Assembly: GCA_033964015.1 (NCBI GenBank) | Contig: CM066913.1 | Location: 12,208,953 to 12,272,952, forward strand | Length of the DNA stretch: 64,000 nt | DNA from: Scolanthus callimorphus | Taxonomy: Eukaryota > Cnidaria > Anthozoa > Actiniaria > Edwardsiidae | Reading direction: 5' to 3' | Shown: in pieces, positions 1 through 13,052 of the stretch | Position numbering within the stretch: the first letter of the stretch is position 1 | Layout of the letters: the number at the start of each line of letters is the position of its first letter | The notes under the pieces: generated by a model | The model's input: the letters and a program-made list of their open reading frames with translations, nothing else | Database searches by the model: none | What the model was told of the DNA's origin: nothing | Translations under genes and position numbers: made by a program

Positions 1-153
1 TATACCAAATAATACACGTGCATAATCGTTTTGCATGTGAAAATTATGTAGCCGAGCTTAGCAGCTAATCTTTATAAACACCAAGGAAACGTTTCAGCAC
101 TAAGGGGGCTAAGAACTGGATTTTACAGTAAGTGAAATCAACGTGTTTTTCAG

Positions 154-3100
154 AATTCGAAAACTGGGGATAACAAAGTCGCCTTCCCTTCACCTCCAGA
201 CCACAATCTCTGTCTCAAGGGCGACATCAGCTACTCTCAGTGTTTCCAGGTCTGATTGGTGTAGTACTTTTCTTGTTTGCTTGGTAAATCATACCCTGTG
301 GCTACATTTTGTTACACTCAGGTAACGTGCAAGGCAAGAATCAGCCCGACGGTACCTTACAGGGGGCCAAGCCCTACTTGATGCACAAGTTCGCAGAAGT
401 GCAATTCCAGATTTTACCACCTCAAACATCAGGCTGGGAACTCGCCATGAAAGGTTTGTGAGTTTTCTCAATTTCGTCGACATATTTTCGATAGAATCAA
501 GTTGGACTGTAGAAATGGACATTCAGGCTGGGTTGCTGCTACGCTTTGTTATTGGTCTATAAATGCTATTGTGATTATCTGTTTGGTCGTTTTCTTTTAG
601 CGGGGAATCTCAAATGCGCATGCCCCACATTCTTATGGCACGGATTGGGACGATGGCGTGGGGACACATGTTGGGTACCATATCTTACAGGTACGAGTAC
701 ACACATATTGTACCATTACAGGTACGAGTACACACATATTGTACCATATCTTACAGGTACGAGTACACACATATTGTACCATTACAGGTACGAGTACACA
801 CATATTGTACCATATCTTACAGGTACGAGTACACACATATTGTACCATATCTTACAGGTACGAGTACACACATATTGTACCATATCTTACAGGTACGAGT
901 ACACACATATTGTACCATTACAGGTACGAGTACACACATATTGTACCATTACAGGTACGAGTACACACATATTGTACCATTACAGGTACGAGTACACACA
1001 TATTGTACCATTACAGGTACGAGTACACACATATTGTACCATATCTTACAGGTACGAGTACACACATATTGTACCATTACAGGTACGAGTACACACATAT
1101 TGTACCATATCTTACAGGTACGAGTACACACATATTGTACCATATCTTACAGGTACGAGTACACACATATTGTACCATTACAAGTACGAGTACACACATA
1201 TTGTACCATATCTTACAGGTACGAGTACACACATATTGTACCATATCTTACAGGTATGAGTACACACATGTTGGGTACCATATCTTACAGGTACGATTAC
1301 ACACATGCTGGGTACCATATCTTACAGGTACGAGTACACACATGTTGGGTACCATATCTTACAGGTACGAGTACACACATGATGGGTACCATATCTTACA
1401 GGTACGATTACACACATGCTGGGTACCATATCGTACAGGTACGATTACACACATGCTGGGTACCATATCTTACAGGTACGAGTACACACATGTGGGTACC
1501 ATATCTTACAGGTACGAGTACACACATGTGGGTACCATATCTTACAGGTACGATTACACACATGCTGGGTACCATATCTTACAGGTACGAGTACACACAT
1601 CTGGGTACCATGTCTTACAGGTACCATATCTTACAGAGTACAAGCATATGAGCACTCAGTCAAACTAAATCATGAAGAGTCTCCATTGGTTTTAACGTTT
1701 GTTGCGATTGAAAACAGGGTTCTCCATGAACTGTGAACATTCAGGTGCTTATCATAGTTCCGGGTAACTTTCTGTCTCGTACAAATAAGATGCGTTTGGA
1801 CAAGGTATCAAGATTGCTAAATGCAGGGGCGCGGAGCATGTCTAAAAGCGGAGGGGCTGGCTGGATTTATAGAAATGCCATTGCGTTACTTCTAAGATAA
1901 AAAGGGGGTGCAGATCCCACACACACACACACAAACACACACACATACTTTTAAATCAGGGGGAGGGGGCTGGCGCCCTCCGCCACCTATGCAGTGGTTA
2001 CATTTTGACATTTATTTCAGAATCCTTGAAGCCCATCAGACACAAAAAGATGACTGGGGTGCTATGGATTTACGGCGACTCGGTGACAAACCATTTTTCC
2101 GAATCTCTTACGACTGGGCCGTACAAAGAAATATGTTCCCAAGTTTTTAGGTCTTGCCGAAAGACGTATAACTGGATTTACAATATGCGTGGTTACTGGG
2201 GTAACGGAGTGACGTCACCAAAAGAGCCGGTGCCTGATGGGAAGGATTTTGATCACAATCGCGTCCTTGATGACGTCAGAGAGGTAAGTGATTTGGTATC
2301 TGAGCCGTCTTTGACAGATAACACAGGCCTCGGCTTTTACTCATGATATCATGCTCAACCTCATCCAATAATTTTATTATACACTAGTTGATTGCCCGTG
2401 AATAAATTCACTCATGCTGTCTTTGAAGGGTGTTCGAGTGGATGGCAAAACAAATTGTTAACGATTTTTACTGAAAACCCAAAACACAGTTTTTTGTTTT
2501 TTCTTATTGGCACACGCTCTTGAAAATATTCACACAGCTTTTTTTTTTGTCCAAGGGAAACTACATGATGATGTTTGGGCGCAAAGACCCATGATTAAAC
2601 TTTTAGAATGTAGTTTGGATGTATTTCCAGAAAGCTTTTTACAAAGAAAGTGAATTTTATAATATTTGAAAGTGAATCTTTGAGACTTTGACATCCTAAA
2701 TATTTTCTTTTAACAAACACTGCCACGGATGCCCATTTACTTGAAATCGCCCCTTATAGTGCTTTCACATTTGAAATCGCCCCTAATAGTGTTTTGAGGT
2801 ACTAATTGCTTACTGATTTAAGTAATCATCCATGCAAGAAGGAACAGAAACTCCATTGTTCTACGGCATTCAGGGTTCCCCACATAGGATGTGTTCCATT
2901 TGTTTACCACAGAAAGTTGTCATGACTAGTAACATAATACAAGTGAAACGATTATTGATTTCGACTTGCTTGAGAAAATATGGCGATAATAATTCTCCAG
3001 ACCAATCAGATTAAAGAAAAACAAAGGAAAGAGAATCACTATTTTACGCTAGGTTCCCCATATACGAAGTCTTTAAAAATCGCCATCCTGTATATGAGTA

Positions 3101-6100
3101 CCACATGTGCTTATATCTTACCATAAATCCTGAGAAAAGTATTTCTTTCATGGTAATTTGACCAATTTTTGTGTCTAAGCCAATGAAATCGCCGATATTT
3201 TCAATAGAAAATAATTGCATTCCAGCATGCTCTGCCGTTCGGCTTGGGTAGTTCTTACACGGACCATTACTTAAAAACATTAAACGATCTGAAACCCAAA
3301 ACGACTTTAGTTTTCAGCAGCAAGCAACTCAGCTCGGAGTTTTTTTCTTGTTTTAGCCTTGGCGCGCGCACTTTAATGGCTTCTCATAGCACTCCCCAAG
3401 CACGTCCATGCGAATAGTCCGTGGGCCAGGAGTCGAAACCCTCCCCCCCTAGGGGAATTTTGCTAACACATATCATTCGAAAGCTTAGCCCGAGGGTAGT
3501 CTAAAACCGATTGTTTGCACTTTTGAAGTGGAAGCGTTTAGGAGTTACGGCGCATTTTACATTTGAGCTTCAAAACCACAGGGTACCCACGTCGTAATGT
3601 TGCGAAAAACACAAATAAAATGCTTGCATTCGATTCAAACACAAATATATTGTGCCGCCTGTCACGACATAGCCTTAAAGCCATGTTTACGTTGAAAAAG
3701 TGTGTTCGAAGGCATTGAAATAGGTGCATTTGGCAATATTGCATTCCACAGGATACCCGCGTCGCACGGTTTTAAGAAAATAGATATACGAACTTTATAG
3801 CCTGAGTATCAGGCGGAATTTTATTTGTCCGTGAGAAAATGAATGAACTATATACAACATTGTTTATAACAACTACAAATGGCTAACTCAATCAACATTT
3901 TCTCGTAGAAATGTCGGAAAGCTGGAAAGGAGAACCATGTCTAGTGCGCTTCTTGCTTGTCAGCAAAGATGGAATCTTGTTATTTCCTAATAATTGTTTC
4001 GTGGTTGCTGTAAATGAAAAATAAATTTTACATTATGCGAAAACACTACTTGTGCTGCTCTGTTGTTACTCTATGTGCAAAATCTCACAAGATACCCAGC
4101 TATGGATCGTAGCCTCGCGTTTCCAACTAATGCACTTTTGGAGAGCATGGTAGCCACCAGCCATCCGAGGGAACTCGTAATCCGCAGTGCTTTGGACTTT
4201 TCGGAGCGTTTCTCACTTCACTCTGTATATAAGGGACCAGCAAAACTTATCAAAGACTCGGATGATATCTGAACACGCTAAGCAATCCAAAAGAAAAGTT
4301 TCGTCACTCCTAGCAAGAATTTCGCGTAGCAAGAATTTCCCGTCAGCAAAGCACACCATATCCGAACGTAGCGTAACTTTTGACTTATTGTGGTACATAT
4401 GAGCTGCATTATTTTAAAAAACAGAGACACGCAAGTGCGTATTGGTAAGCAGCTAGCTATTACTTTCCTGTCACAATCTAAAAGTCTCAATACTGATAGA
4501 AATCCAGCACATTCGAGAGCATTAGAACACTCGGCAGAACTTTTAGTATTCTTTTCCGTACTACGGCATAGAAGTAAACATCAAATCCCAAAGCATAACG
4601 CCAAATTATTGTATTTCAATACCATGAACAGGGGGTAGTTATTAATTCTTCGGAGTAAGCGATCACCGCTACCAACTTATTCAAGCTATCCGCGTGCATA
4701 ATGCTCAAATCCAGATCTGGCGATTACAAGCGGGCTAAGACGACAAAATGGCTCCGGGGAAGCAACCAAGTCTTGCGTGGAAAGTCTTACGTGGAAAGTG
4801 CGGCACTTCCCAGAGCCCGAACATGCTCCGATACATCTAATAACAAGAACAAACATGGAATGCATGATATGCCTCACGGCGCAAATATGCGTTTGCTACT
4901 GCTAAGACTCTATTTTATGTATATCTAGGCCAGGGAACGCGTGATAATCATGTACGGCCAAAGACTTTCCTGCTGTTTTGACAGTTATGAGACGTGGGTA
5001 CCCTGTGCTTTATATTAGATAGATAGATAGATAGATAGATCTTTTTATTTCAATGAAAACCTACTTTTGAAGACTTTTGAATGCTTTTATTAAGACCTTT
5101 CCTAGCAAAATAGTGCATTTCGGCTGTTGTTATGCAAAATATGTGATATACAGTGTTTTTGATGTAATACAGGTATTTGTTCGTATATTTCGCAACATCA
5201 CGACGTGGGTACCCTGTGGTTTTGAAGCTCAAATGTAAAATGCGCCGTAACTCCTAAACGCTTCCACTTCAAAAGTGCAAACAACCGGTTTTAGACTACC
5301 CTCGGGCTAAGCTTTCGAATGATATGTGTTAGCAAAATTCCCCTAGGGGGGGAGGGTTTCGACTCCTGGCCCACGGACTAGAAGGAGTATGGAGCTCGGC
5401 AAGATCACTTTTTGTCAAACAAAGCCTAAAACAAAAACATTTGCCCGGGTGTGAGCTACATATTGTAAAAACAAAACTAATTCAGCTGAAATGGACGGCT
5501 GCCGTTAAATGAAGCGGTCTAAATTTCAAGCTTTCATTCACGGAAAATTTAGCTTTCTTTGTGAAGCAACGCCAAACATGGCGGACAGCGTCTCCCCGCT
5601 AAAGAAAATGCTTGAATGGCAGCTTCTCTCCACGCATCGATTTCAAAAAAAATAAAAACAGCTTGCACCCCTGTGAGTGGTATGTATAACAGCCGGGGTG
5701 GTAGTTAGCTCGACAGGCTTTCCACCTCGGAGCCTTTTCAAACGGCTTAATTAGACAAATTGATACGATGCCAAAAAATGGCTATGTTCAAATTGCAGAC
5801 ACGGACTGGGGGCTTGGGAATGACTCGACATTGAACTTGACATGCTAAATGTAATATCTGCTACAAATATTGCATTTAGCGCGTCAAGTTCACGCGACAT
5901 TGAAAATTGATTGTTTGCTCTCGACCAATCAGATTTGCGATAGTGATAATAATGGGGATGATATGTAGTTAGATTTCTAGATGGCACAGGTTAATAATGG
6001 GGATGATGTAGCTTTCTAGATGGCACATGGTTAATATTTTTTTCTCACTTTGGCCATTCGACTTTACACTCTGAATGCTCGACAAAAAAACACTTTGTAT

Positions 6101-6571
6101 TGCGTTTGGTTACTGCAGGTTTTATACGACCCGGCCATGGATGAAGACAGCGTTCTTATTATCAACTGGGGTATTCATTTTGTAGCTGCTGTTAGCTTTA
6201 CAAGTTACCAGCGAGTACTTCGTGAATTCGTCCGCATTGTGCGGTATGGAGAATTTGATCCACAAACTAAACAAACCAGGAAATGTAAGGGCAAAGTCAT
6301 CTGGAAAACCACATCTGCCATCAACCGCGACAGATTTCCGCACCCTCACAAAGACGTGCGAAGGTTTTTAACTGTCCCGCGTGTTTTATTATATAACGCA
6401 TATGCCAATTCGGTCATGTGTGATGCTGGTATTGACGTCATTGATATTTATCCAATGAGTGACGCATATCCGAAAGGGACATCATCTCCAACAGACCCCG
6501 TGCACTACTCTTGGGATGTCTTCCGTGATGTCGAGGGGCAGTTGTATCAAACATTTTATAATGCCAAGTGA
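154..6571 (+). CDS. NXPE / PC-esterase-like protein, 3' part of gene (multi-exon)
   Basis: The exon chain 322-453, 601-690, 2021-2283 and 6119-6571 joins without breaking frame: phase 1, phase 1, then phase 0. The protein shows a GDS motif in the stretch VLWIYGDSVTNHF (exon 2021-2283), followed by LIINWGIHF and, near the end, DPVHYSWD (exon 6119-6571). This GDS plus DxxH pair is the signature of SGNH/PC-esterase-type acyl-esterases, including the C-terminal NXPE domain. Cnidarian genomes carry many NXPE-like genes; their substrate is not established. The N-terminus lies left of the window or in exons not recognised. A candidate upstream exon, 154-249 (reads NLCLKGDISYSQCFQ), stays in frame only if the next exon starts at 339 instead of 322. 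The stop is at 6569-6571; an ATTAAA at 6918 is the nearest polyadenylation-like signal noticed. Confidence is high for the last two exons and moderate upstream. Confidence 0.75.
322..453 (+). CDS. NXPE-like gene, internal exon
   Basis: Preceded by TTACACTCAG and followed by the weak donor GTTTGTG. Read in phase, it gives a stop-free stretch ending WELAMK and leaves one base that completes the first codon of the 601-690 exon. An alternative acceptor at 337-338 would let it join the candidate exon at 154-249. Confidence 0.5.
601..690 (+). CDS. NXPE-like gene, exon whose donor seeds a minisatellite
   Basis: Acceptor TTTTCTTTTAG ends at 600; donor CTTACAG/GTACGAGT lies at 690/691. In the phase set by both neighbours it reads through CACPTFLWHG to DTCWVPYLT, and the next exon continues ESLKPIRHKK just before the GDS block. 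The other two frames are also open but do not join both neighbours. Tandem copies of this donor and the last 20 or so exon bases fill 691-1636. Confidence 0.6.
691..1636 (+). repeat. Minisatellite, about 28 units of 31, 35 or 37 bp, each carrying a splice donor
   Basis: Each unit runs from GTACGAGTACACACAT to ...CATTACAG or ...CATATCTTACAG. The left part mixes 31-bp and 35-bp units; the right part uses units near 37 bp with GGGTACC. The first unit begins exactly at the donor of exon 601-690, and the exon's own tail (ACATGTTGGGTACCATATC then TTACAG) is the ancestral repeat half. All three forward frames are nearly stop-free, which explains the long overlapping ORFs here; they are not genes. 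Confidence 0.9.
1918..1946. repeat. (CA)n microsatellite
   Basis: An interrupted CA dinucleotide run just upstream of the GDS exon of the NXPE-like gene. Confidence 0.85.
2021..2283 (+). CDS. NXPE-like gene, exon with GDS nucleophile motif
   Basis: Acceptor TTTATTTCAG and donor GAG/GTAAGTG are both strong. The translation contains LWIYGDSVTNHF, then CSQVFRSC and TYNWIYNMRGYWGNG. The GDS serine is the expected nucleophile of the SGNH fold. The exon ends in phase 0 and matches the phase of 6119-6571. Confidence 0.8.
3415..5380. mobile_element. Non-autonomous DNA transposon with ~190-bp inverted repeats, in the NXPE-like intron
   Basis: The left arm (3415 to about 3605) and right arm (about 5190 to 5380) are reverse complements with only a few mismatches over ~190 bp; both outer ends read TAGTCCGTGGGCCAGG inward. 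The interior carries more copies of a GGTACCCACGTC-like motif (near 3585, 3752 and 4990) and a (GATA)n run at about 5018-5040. No transposase is visible. GAA flanks both ends and may be a 3-bp target duplication, but similarity may extend a little further out, so the borders are approximate. The near identity of the arms suggests recent activity. The rest of the 2284-6118 intron shows no coding signal. Confidence 0.75.
5949..6032. repeat. Short tandem duplication
   Basis: Two copies of about 43 bp starting AATAATGGGGATGAT and ending in a TTTCTAGATGGCACA-like stretch, 90 bp before the last NXPE-like exon. Confidence 0.7.
6119..6571 (+). CDS. NXPE-like gene, last exon with DxxH motif
   Basis: Acceptor TTACTGCAG. 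The 150-residue reading has SVLIINWGIHF near its start, KGKVIWKTT in the middle and DPVHYSWDVF near its end, the order expected after a GDS block in PC-esterase domains. Asp and His of DPVH are the probable remaining catalytic residues. It ends in TGA with no further exon needed. Confidence 0.82.
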   Translation, partial: VLYDPAMDEDSVLIINWGIHFVAAVSFTSYQRVLREFVRIVRYGEFDPQTKQTRKCKGKVIWKTTSAINRDRFPHPHKDVRRFLTVPRVLLYNAYANSVMCDAGIDVIDIYPMSDAYPKGTSSPTDPVHYSWDVFRDVEGQLYQTFYNAK

Positions 6572-7977
6572 AAAAATGGGCTTCGAGAGGCCAAGATGTA
6601 TTTTGAAGGGCGTGACGAGCGGAAAATGAGGCGCATTGCAAGTCAGGAAAAAGGGACGCAAAATGAAAAGACAGTAAAGACACATAGTCCGCTCTCCTTA
6701 TTCTACTTTAAGCTGCGTAACCACACTACAGTGTTAGCCAGATTTCACCGATTCTTATGTGTATGGTAGCGGCAAAACGTGCCCGTGATCACGCCCCGGA
6801 AAATCTTGACCTGGGATCTTGATTCTCAGTCGCAAGAAAGAAAGTCCTCATTATCACAGTTGAACCTAAATCTGATCGATCTGTTATTTTTTGCGTGTGT
6901 CCATAATTGCACGCTCAATTAAATGGCATTGAGCCAGGGGCTAATATTGCGGAATCAGTGCACAAGTGAGCTGGAGCTAGGTTCCGTTCGCTTTTCATAA
7001 GGCAAACCCCTTTGGGTTATACCTCACCCTGGCACTATCAATACATCCGCCAGCTGAAACGTTAATCTCGTTCGAAAAAGGCACAAGATTGGTCCGTTTA
7101 CATTGACGTTTTTCCGATAACCATAAAAAGTGTTGCATCTATAGCTCGTTGTGGTACAATCTCCACATGCCATACATCGTTTGGTTAAGCCTTTCTGTGG
7201 GATACTGGTTAAAGACAACCATGAAAATCTACTTAGTAATGGAGGACGCTGTAATCGTAGCGATGCGCAGCAGGAACATGTAGTAATTAGCCATGTGGGT
7301 GTTTGAGCGCTTTTGTAATGCGATGCGATCGTACACAGTTCCACTGCTCGTCACCTGGTGATAGCCATTGACGCATGCGCGAGATTGGAAACAGAGCTGT
7401 TGAGGCCAACAGCCTTTTTGCGCTCGACATTCTAGTCAGCCAATCAGCAAAAGGTCTCAAATGAGTGTCACCAGAGCCTCCCCCGCGCGCGCGGCGACGA
7501 GCTTTGGAGCTGTGGGTACGAGAATGGTATAGCTGTGGCTTTTCTGAAGCCCTTCTTATTCGCGTTGCGAGAAAGACTGCATCGTGCATGGACATGTGCA
7601 ACTGGTATTTCCGGCCTCAAGTCAATCCTCAATGCTTTGGGCTTATAATTTCAAACGCTTCTCGCTGAAGCGTAACGTAAAAACCGTTAAAACCTAACCT
7701 AGGCCCCCAGGATTTAAGTAATTCAGCACGGTCAGAATAATTAGCGTTTTGCTCGTAAGCTGTAACGAGTTCAAAACTTAGCTCCCCTTTCACGCTTCCC
7801 TGCTAGCAGAGGCCTCTCGGCGAATACAAAGCGAAAGCGGCTAATGCTACAGCAGGAAACTTTCACGCTAGCTATTAGTCAAATGGCGGTAACCGAAATA
7901 AAGTTATATGTTAGATTTACAGAAAACGGTGACGCATATAACATAAAATGACATAAGAAAGTAAACCATCTATAACT
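6572..7977. other. No gene recognised
   Basis: After the NXPE-like stop this 1.4 kb has only short ORFs without family resemblance, and a small CG-repeat patch near 7483-7495. Confidence 0.5.
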
Positions 7978-8076
7978 ACCGTATTTGCTCGAATAAGCGC
8001 CTCCCCCGAATAAGCGCCCCGTCCGAGACTCGAAAAATTAAATAAGCGCCGGGGCGCTTATTCGAGCAAATACGGT
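7978..8076. mobile_element. Palindromic MITE (GCTCGAATAAGCGCC type)
   Basis: Begins ACCGTATTTGCTCGAATAAG and ends with the reverse complement, with a further inverted GGCGCTTATT core, so the 99 bp fold as one hairpin. A decayed relative lies at about 10124-10217. Confidence 0.85.
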
Positions 8077-8561
8077 ATTTTAACAAGTGTGTTTCAGAGT
8101 ATTTGAATTTCATTGTATTTTGTATTTGGCTTAGTTTTTGATTAAACACATTTTTAATGTTTGATTTGTTTTTCTACTTCTTTAGTTTTTTCTACTTCTT
8201 CATTGTTTTACTGTCCCTCACTTACATTAAGTGTTCAGATGCCCATGCACGCCGCTGCATTTGATGTTTTGTATGGAGTACTGCCAGACTACGCTTAGAC
8301 AATTAGTTTCCTGTGTGTCAAAGGCGTAGTTCTTGACTTTGGATTTTGTGCATCACATGCTTGTCAGATAGCGGACATTATTAATCCGTTACTTCCAACT
8401 GAAAATCTCTCAAGCTTAATACCGTCTGCGGTCAGCTTTTTGCCTTTGTTCCATTTTTGCTGAAGTTAATCACGAAAACATGACTTAATAGTGATTTGCG
8501 TCACAAGAAAACTGAAATGACTTCACCAGGAAACAGAGTGTATGCTTTCGTTTGAGTCTTG

Positions 8562-8751
8562 GACCCCGTCCACACTACACCGTTTTCAAACGAAAACGGA
8601 TACTTTTTGCTCCGTTTTCAAAACATTTGCGTGCACACTTATCGTTTTCTTATTGTTTTCGCCGTTTTCGGCGATCGTTTTCGGCGTTGTAGTGTGGACG
8701 ATAGCCGTATCCGGAGCAAAAAGTATAAAACGGTGTAGTGTGGATGGGGTC
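8562..8751. mobile_element. MITE with GACCCCGTCCACACTACACC ends
   Basis: The left end reads GACCCCGTCCACACTACACC and the right end is its near-perfect reverse complement (GGTGTAGTGTGGATGGGGTC). CTT occurs beside both ends. The interior is rich in GTTTTC motifs and has no coding sequence. Confidence 0.8.
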
Positions 8752-10123
8752 TTAGCCTTCACAACAAACCTACGCATCATTTTGATCCTTGAAGCGACGC
8801 TATTTTGGGAGTTCATAGATTGCCCGCAAATGTGATTTGTATTCCTAAGGAAAGGCTTTGCCCTTTCTATTTGACTGGTGAGCATCAAATGGATCCCCAC
8901 GTGACCATTTCACTATCAGTGATATCGAGCACTTCCGTCTGCCGTTCACACAGGGTTTGTTTGTCGTGGCCTGTGCTAGCTGCTCTTGATATATGTATAT
9001 ACCTAATGGAAGCGTATCGTCTCTACACGTCAACACTTTCTTGATATTCCAACTATGAGGGCTTTGCATTTCATTCATTCACCAGGAATGTTTGCTGCAT
9101 CGTTTTCGATCTATGGCTATCTATATAAATACCAAATGCATGTAAGTTTCGCGGATCTCACTACAACCTCTCTATCGTCATGTTCATCTGCTGAGGCAGC
9201 GGCAAGGAGGAGGGTGAAAGGGCGGGGATGGAGGGGCGCGGGCCATCCTCGGGGCTCAATACGGATGATTGAAATATCCTCGTATCATCGCTGCGCTGAA
9301 CTCTATTTCGTCTGTAGCTTACATATGAGCACCAAACCTATCGCCTAAGAACACCCGCGTACATCTGAGACGGGACGTCTTCTATCGATAACCCTGAGAC
9401 AGCAAAAGCCAATGATATCCTCAGTTCTTCCGGATATAGTTCTTGTAAGATAACTTCGTGTAATAAATGAGATGACTTTCGTGGGCGGAATAGTAAATGA
9501 GATATATTGCTTGAAGAGGCAACACGCCACACCCATGGTGCTCGTGTAGTCCTTATGTCTGGTTTGCCAAATAAAACATCCAGAGTCTTTAGGCTCAAAA
9601 TCAGCGAAAATGAGACTCCTGGAACCCAAGTTATCAAAGTGACATGACAACTATAGTACTAACGCATGAAAGTGAAAAACAGGTCAGCATGTGAGAGAGT
9701 ACCAGGACAATAAAACACGATATTACTCAATAACCCGGTTGTGTAACTGGGTACGTGTGTATATAAAGAAGGGTTCGCGTGTCAAGAGGAGGGCGAGAAC
9801 GACTTGCTGTCATGTCTGTCCACACAATAATATTAGGAGTTAAAACAAAATATTTAGCCTCGGCTTCCTTTGTTTGACGGTATTTGGATTTTATTTGTAA
9901 TATACGCACGTTTATTGTACTCAAATGATATTTTCCCTATGTTCTACATTAGTAACAGCTTTTAACCATCGAAACTTCTTTTACATTTTTTTATCAGGTT
10001 AGAACTGATTAAAAGTGGCTTCTTAACCATGCCATTCTCGGGAAAATTGCCGTTTTTTTTAAATTATTTTGAAAAAGCACACACCATTCCTGTCTGGCCG
10101 CAAATACTTTTTCAGCCAAAATA
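8752..10123. other. No gene recognised
   Basis: Overlapping ORFs of up to 100 codons occur, but none has recognisable motifs or splice context. Confidence 0.5.
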
Positions 10124-10217
10124 CGTTTTTACTCGAATAAACGCCGCAATAAAAGGCACGGAAAATATCAATAAAGCGTCGCGGCGCACAGAGTTATTCG
10201 AGCAAAAAATGCGATAT
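10124..10217. mobile_element. Decayed copy of the 7978 MITE
   Basis: Opens with TTTTTACTCGAATAAACGCC and closes with TTATTCGAGCAAAAAATGCG, the same arms as at 7978-8076 with several substitutions. Confidence 0.6.
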
Positions 10218-11559
10218 ACACTGTACATGAAATGGAAATGAATAATGAAGATCCCAAGGAAGTCTGCACTGCTAGACTTTTAAATACAGTGCTCCTGTTA
10301 AAATAATTACGGTGCTTATATCTTACTGTACCATTAGAGACGTTAGTTTGCTTTTCAAATGCCTGGTCGGTGACTCATTACCACCAAATTACGAATTCCA
10401 CCCTCTGTGTGCAAATGAAACTTGACTCATAAATAATTTGTTAGTCCGCCGTCGCAATTCTGTTTATTTGTTTTCGACTTTGATGCTTGAGCCCTGGGGA
10501 CGTGGATAGGTACAGACAAGAGGCTGACTCCTCTAGTGGCCTTTAAAATAACACCTCTACTTGTAAACACTGAAATAGTCTTACCAATCAATCGACGTGA
10601 TGGCAAAAAAATATAAGAAATCGTGACCTTATCGAAAAATAAAATGACAGTTCACTTGTGTAGTTCAAAGTACAGTCGAGGTCGACAATTTTTATCTTTT
10701 CTTGATTTGTACTTCATCGTGGTATCAGTTTATTGATAAAGCTCAGATAATACGCTGAGAATATAACATAAATAAAACATACCCCAGAGCAGAATCGAAG
10801 CAAAAACGCCAGTGCTTTTCGAAACCTCCGGATGTAATACGAACGCCAAAAAGGAAGCGTTTTCAGAGGCGTTTATGAAAACAAATCAGGCTAATGATAA
10901 AAAAGCTTGTTCTGAAATTATTCTTGAAATTTATGTTGGACTGTAGTCAGTCAACACTCTTGAGATTTTTGTTAATTTTTCGGGGTTATCCATGCAGCAC
11001 GGACGTTCTTTATCAGTCGCAAACAATTCGCTTAACTTGATAACTATGCTTGATCTAACAAGTTGCATGAACTAGAAATGAAAGACTGTGTGAAATGCAG
11101 ATAGCAAACGTTTTTTCACAATTTTGAAATTGAGCTCGTTTTCAAGTGCAAAAAGCATTCTAGAATATGAAGTTAAACTGTATAGAGAATATCGTATTTG
11201 CTCTAGAATTTTCAGTGAAACGAATGAATTGTCGAGACAAGCGTGCTTAATATAGCGATGAGCTGTCTTTCCCGCGCCTCGGTTCACTTAATCCGTCCGC
11301 GACGGCCTCTCTGAATGAATAATCAGCCGGAGTTTGCCCAGCTTTTATATGGAGCTTGAAAGATTCTATTTTTGTCACTTCCAAATAAGGAGCGAAAACT
11401 CAAACTGATAGCTCTCACACAGCCACTGTCAGACTAATTGTTTAGCTGACCAATCACAGACGAGAATGCTTTACCATATGACTGTTCGAGTGGAGCGCTA
11501 ATTCGAAGCTGTGCAGCTAAGCGAGAAATGTACTGCAACGTGCATAGCGGATTCTCAAA
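10218..11559. promoter_or_regulatory. Upstream region of the Krüppel-like factor gene
   Basis: No coding signal. Nearer the start codon there is a TATA-like TTTTATATGG at 11343-11352 and a CCAAT box within GACCAATCACAG at about 11448. Which of these sets the start of transcription cannot be told from sequence. Confidence 0.3.
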
Positions 11560-12711
<1,152 letters not shown>

Positions 12712-12764
12712 CACTCTAGACCAACTAATCAATGTATATTTATATGCAATCCAGCCCTGAGCAA

Positions 12765-13052
12765 AATAAAGCTCATTCAAATCGATCAAGCATAAAATAC
12801 TGACTCGATAGGAATATTGATCTGTTTGCAGGTCCTGACAAATAGATAGCTAATCCAAAGGGTAAATACTAGTTAAATATGAATACATAGATAATGTATG
12901 TATGAATTTTTTTGTATGAAAATATAATTACAAATAGTCCAATTGCTGGTCGCGCGGATGACTGGCTGTAATATTTGCCCCAAGCCAAAGGCTAACTGTA
13001 CATATAGGAAACATTATTTTGCTCGTACGGGCAAGTTGAAATTCTGAATAAA
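12765..13052 (+). terminator. Polyadenylation signals of the KLF gene
   Basis: AATAAA occurs at 12765-12770, 54 bases after the stop, and again at 13047-13052. Either could define the 3' end. Confidence 0.5.

Noticed and set aside
601..690. Alternative reading RGISNAHAPHSYGTDWDDGV for the NXPE-like exon
   Set aside because: It looks protein-like but leaves the wrong phase for both neighbouring exons; the CWVPYLT frame fits both.
546..1668. Long overlapping ORFs of 237 to 345 codons rich in Tyr, Thr and His
   Set aside because: All three frames are open because the 31/35/37-bp repeat units lack stops; the array is intronic in the NXPE-like gene.
9338..9650. Two overlapping ~100-codon minus-strand ORFs
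   Set aside because: No domain, no hydrophobic leader, no conserved neighbour; consistent with chance.
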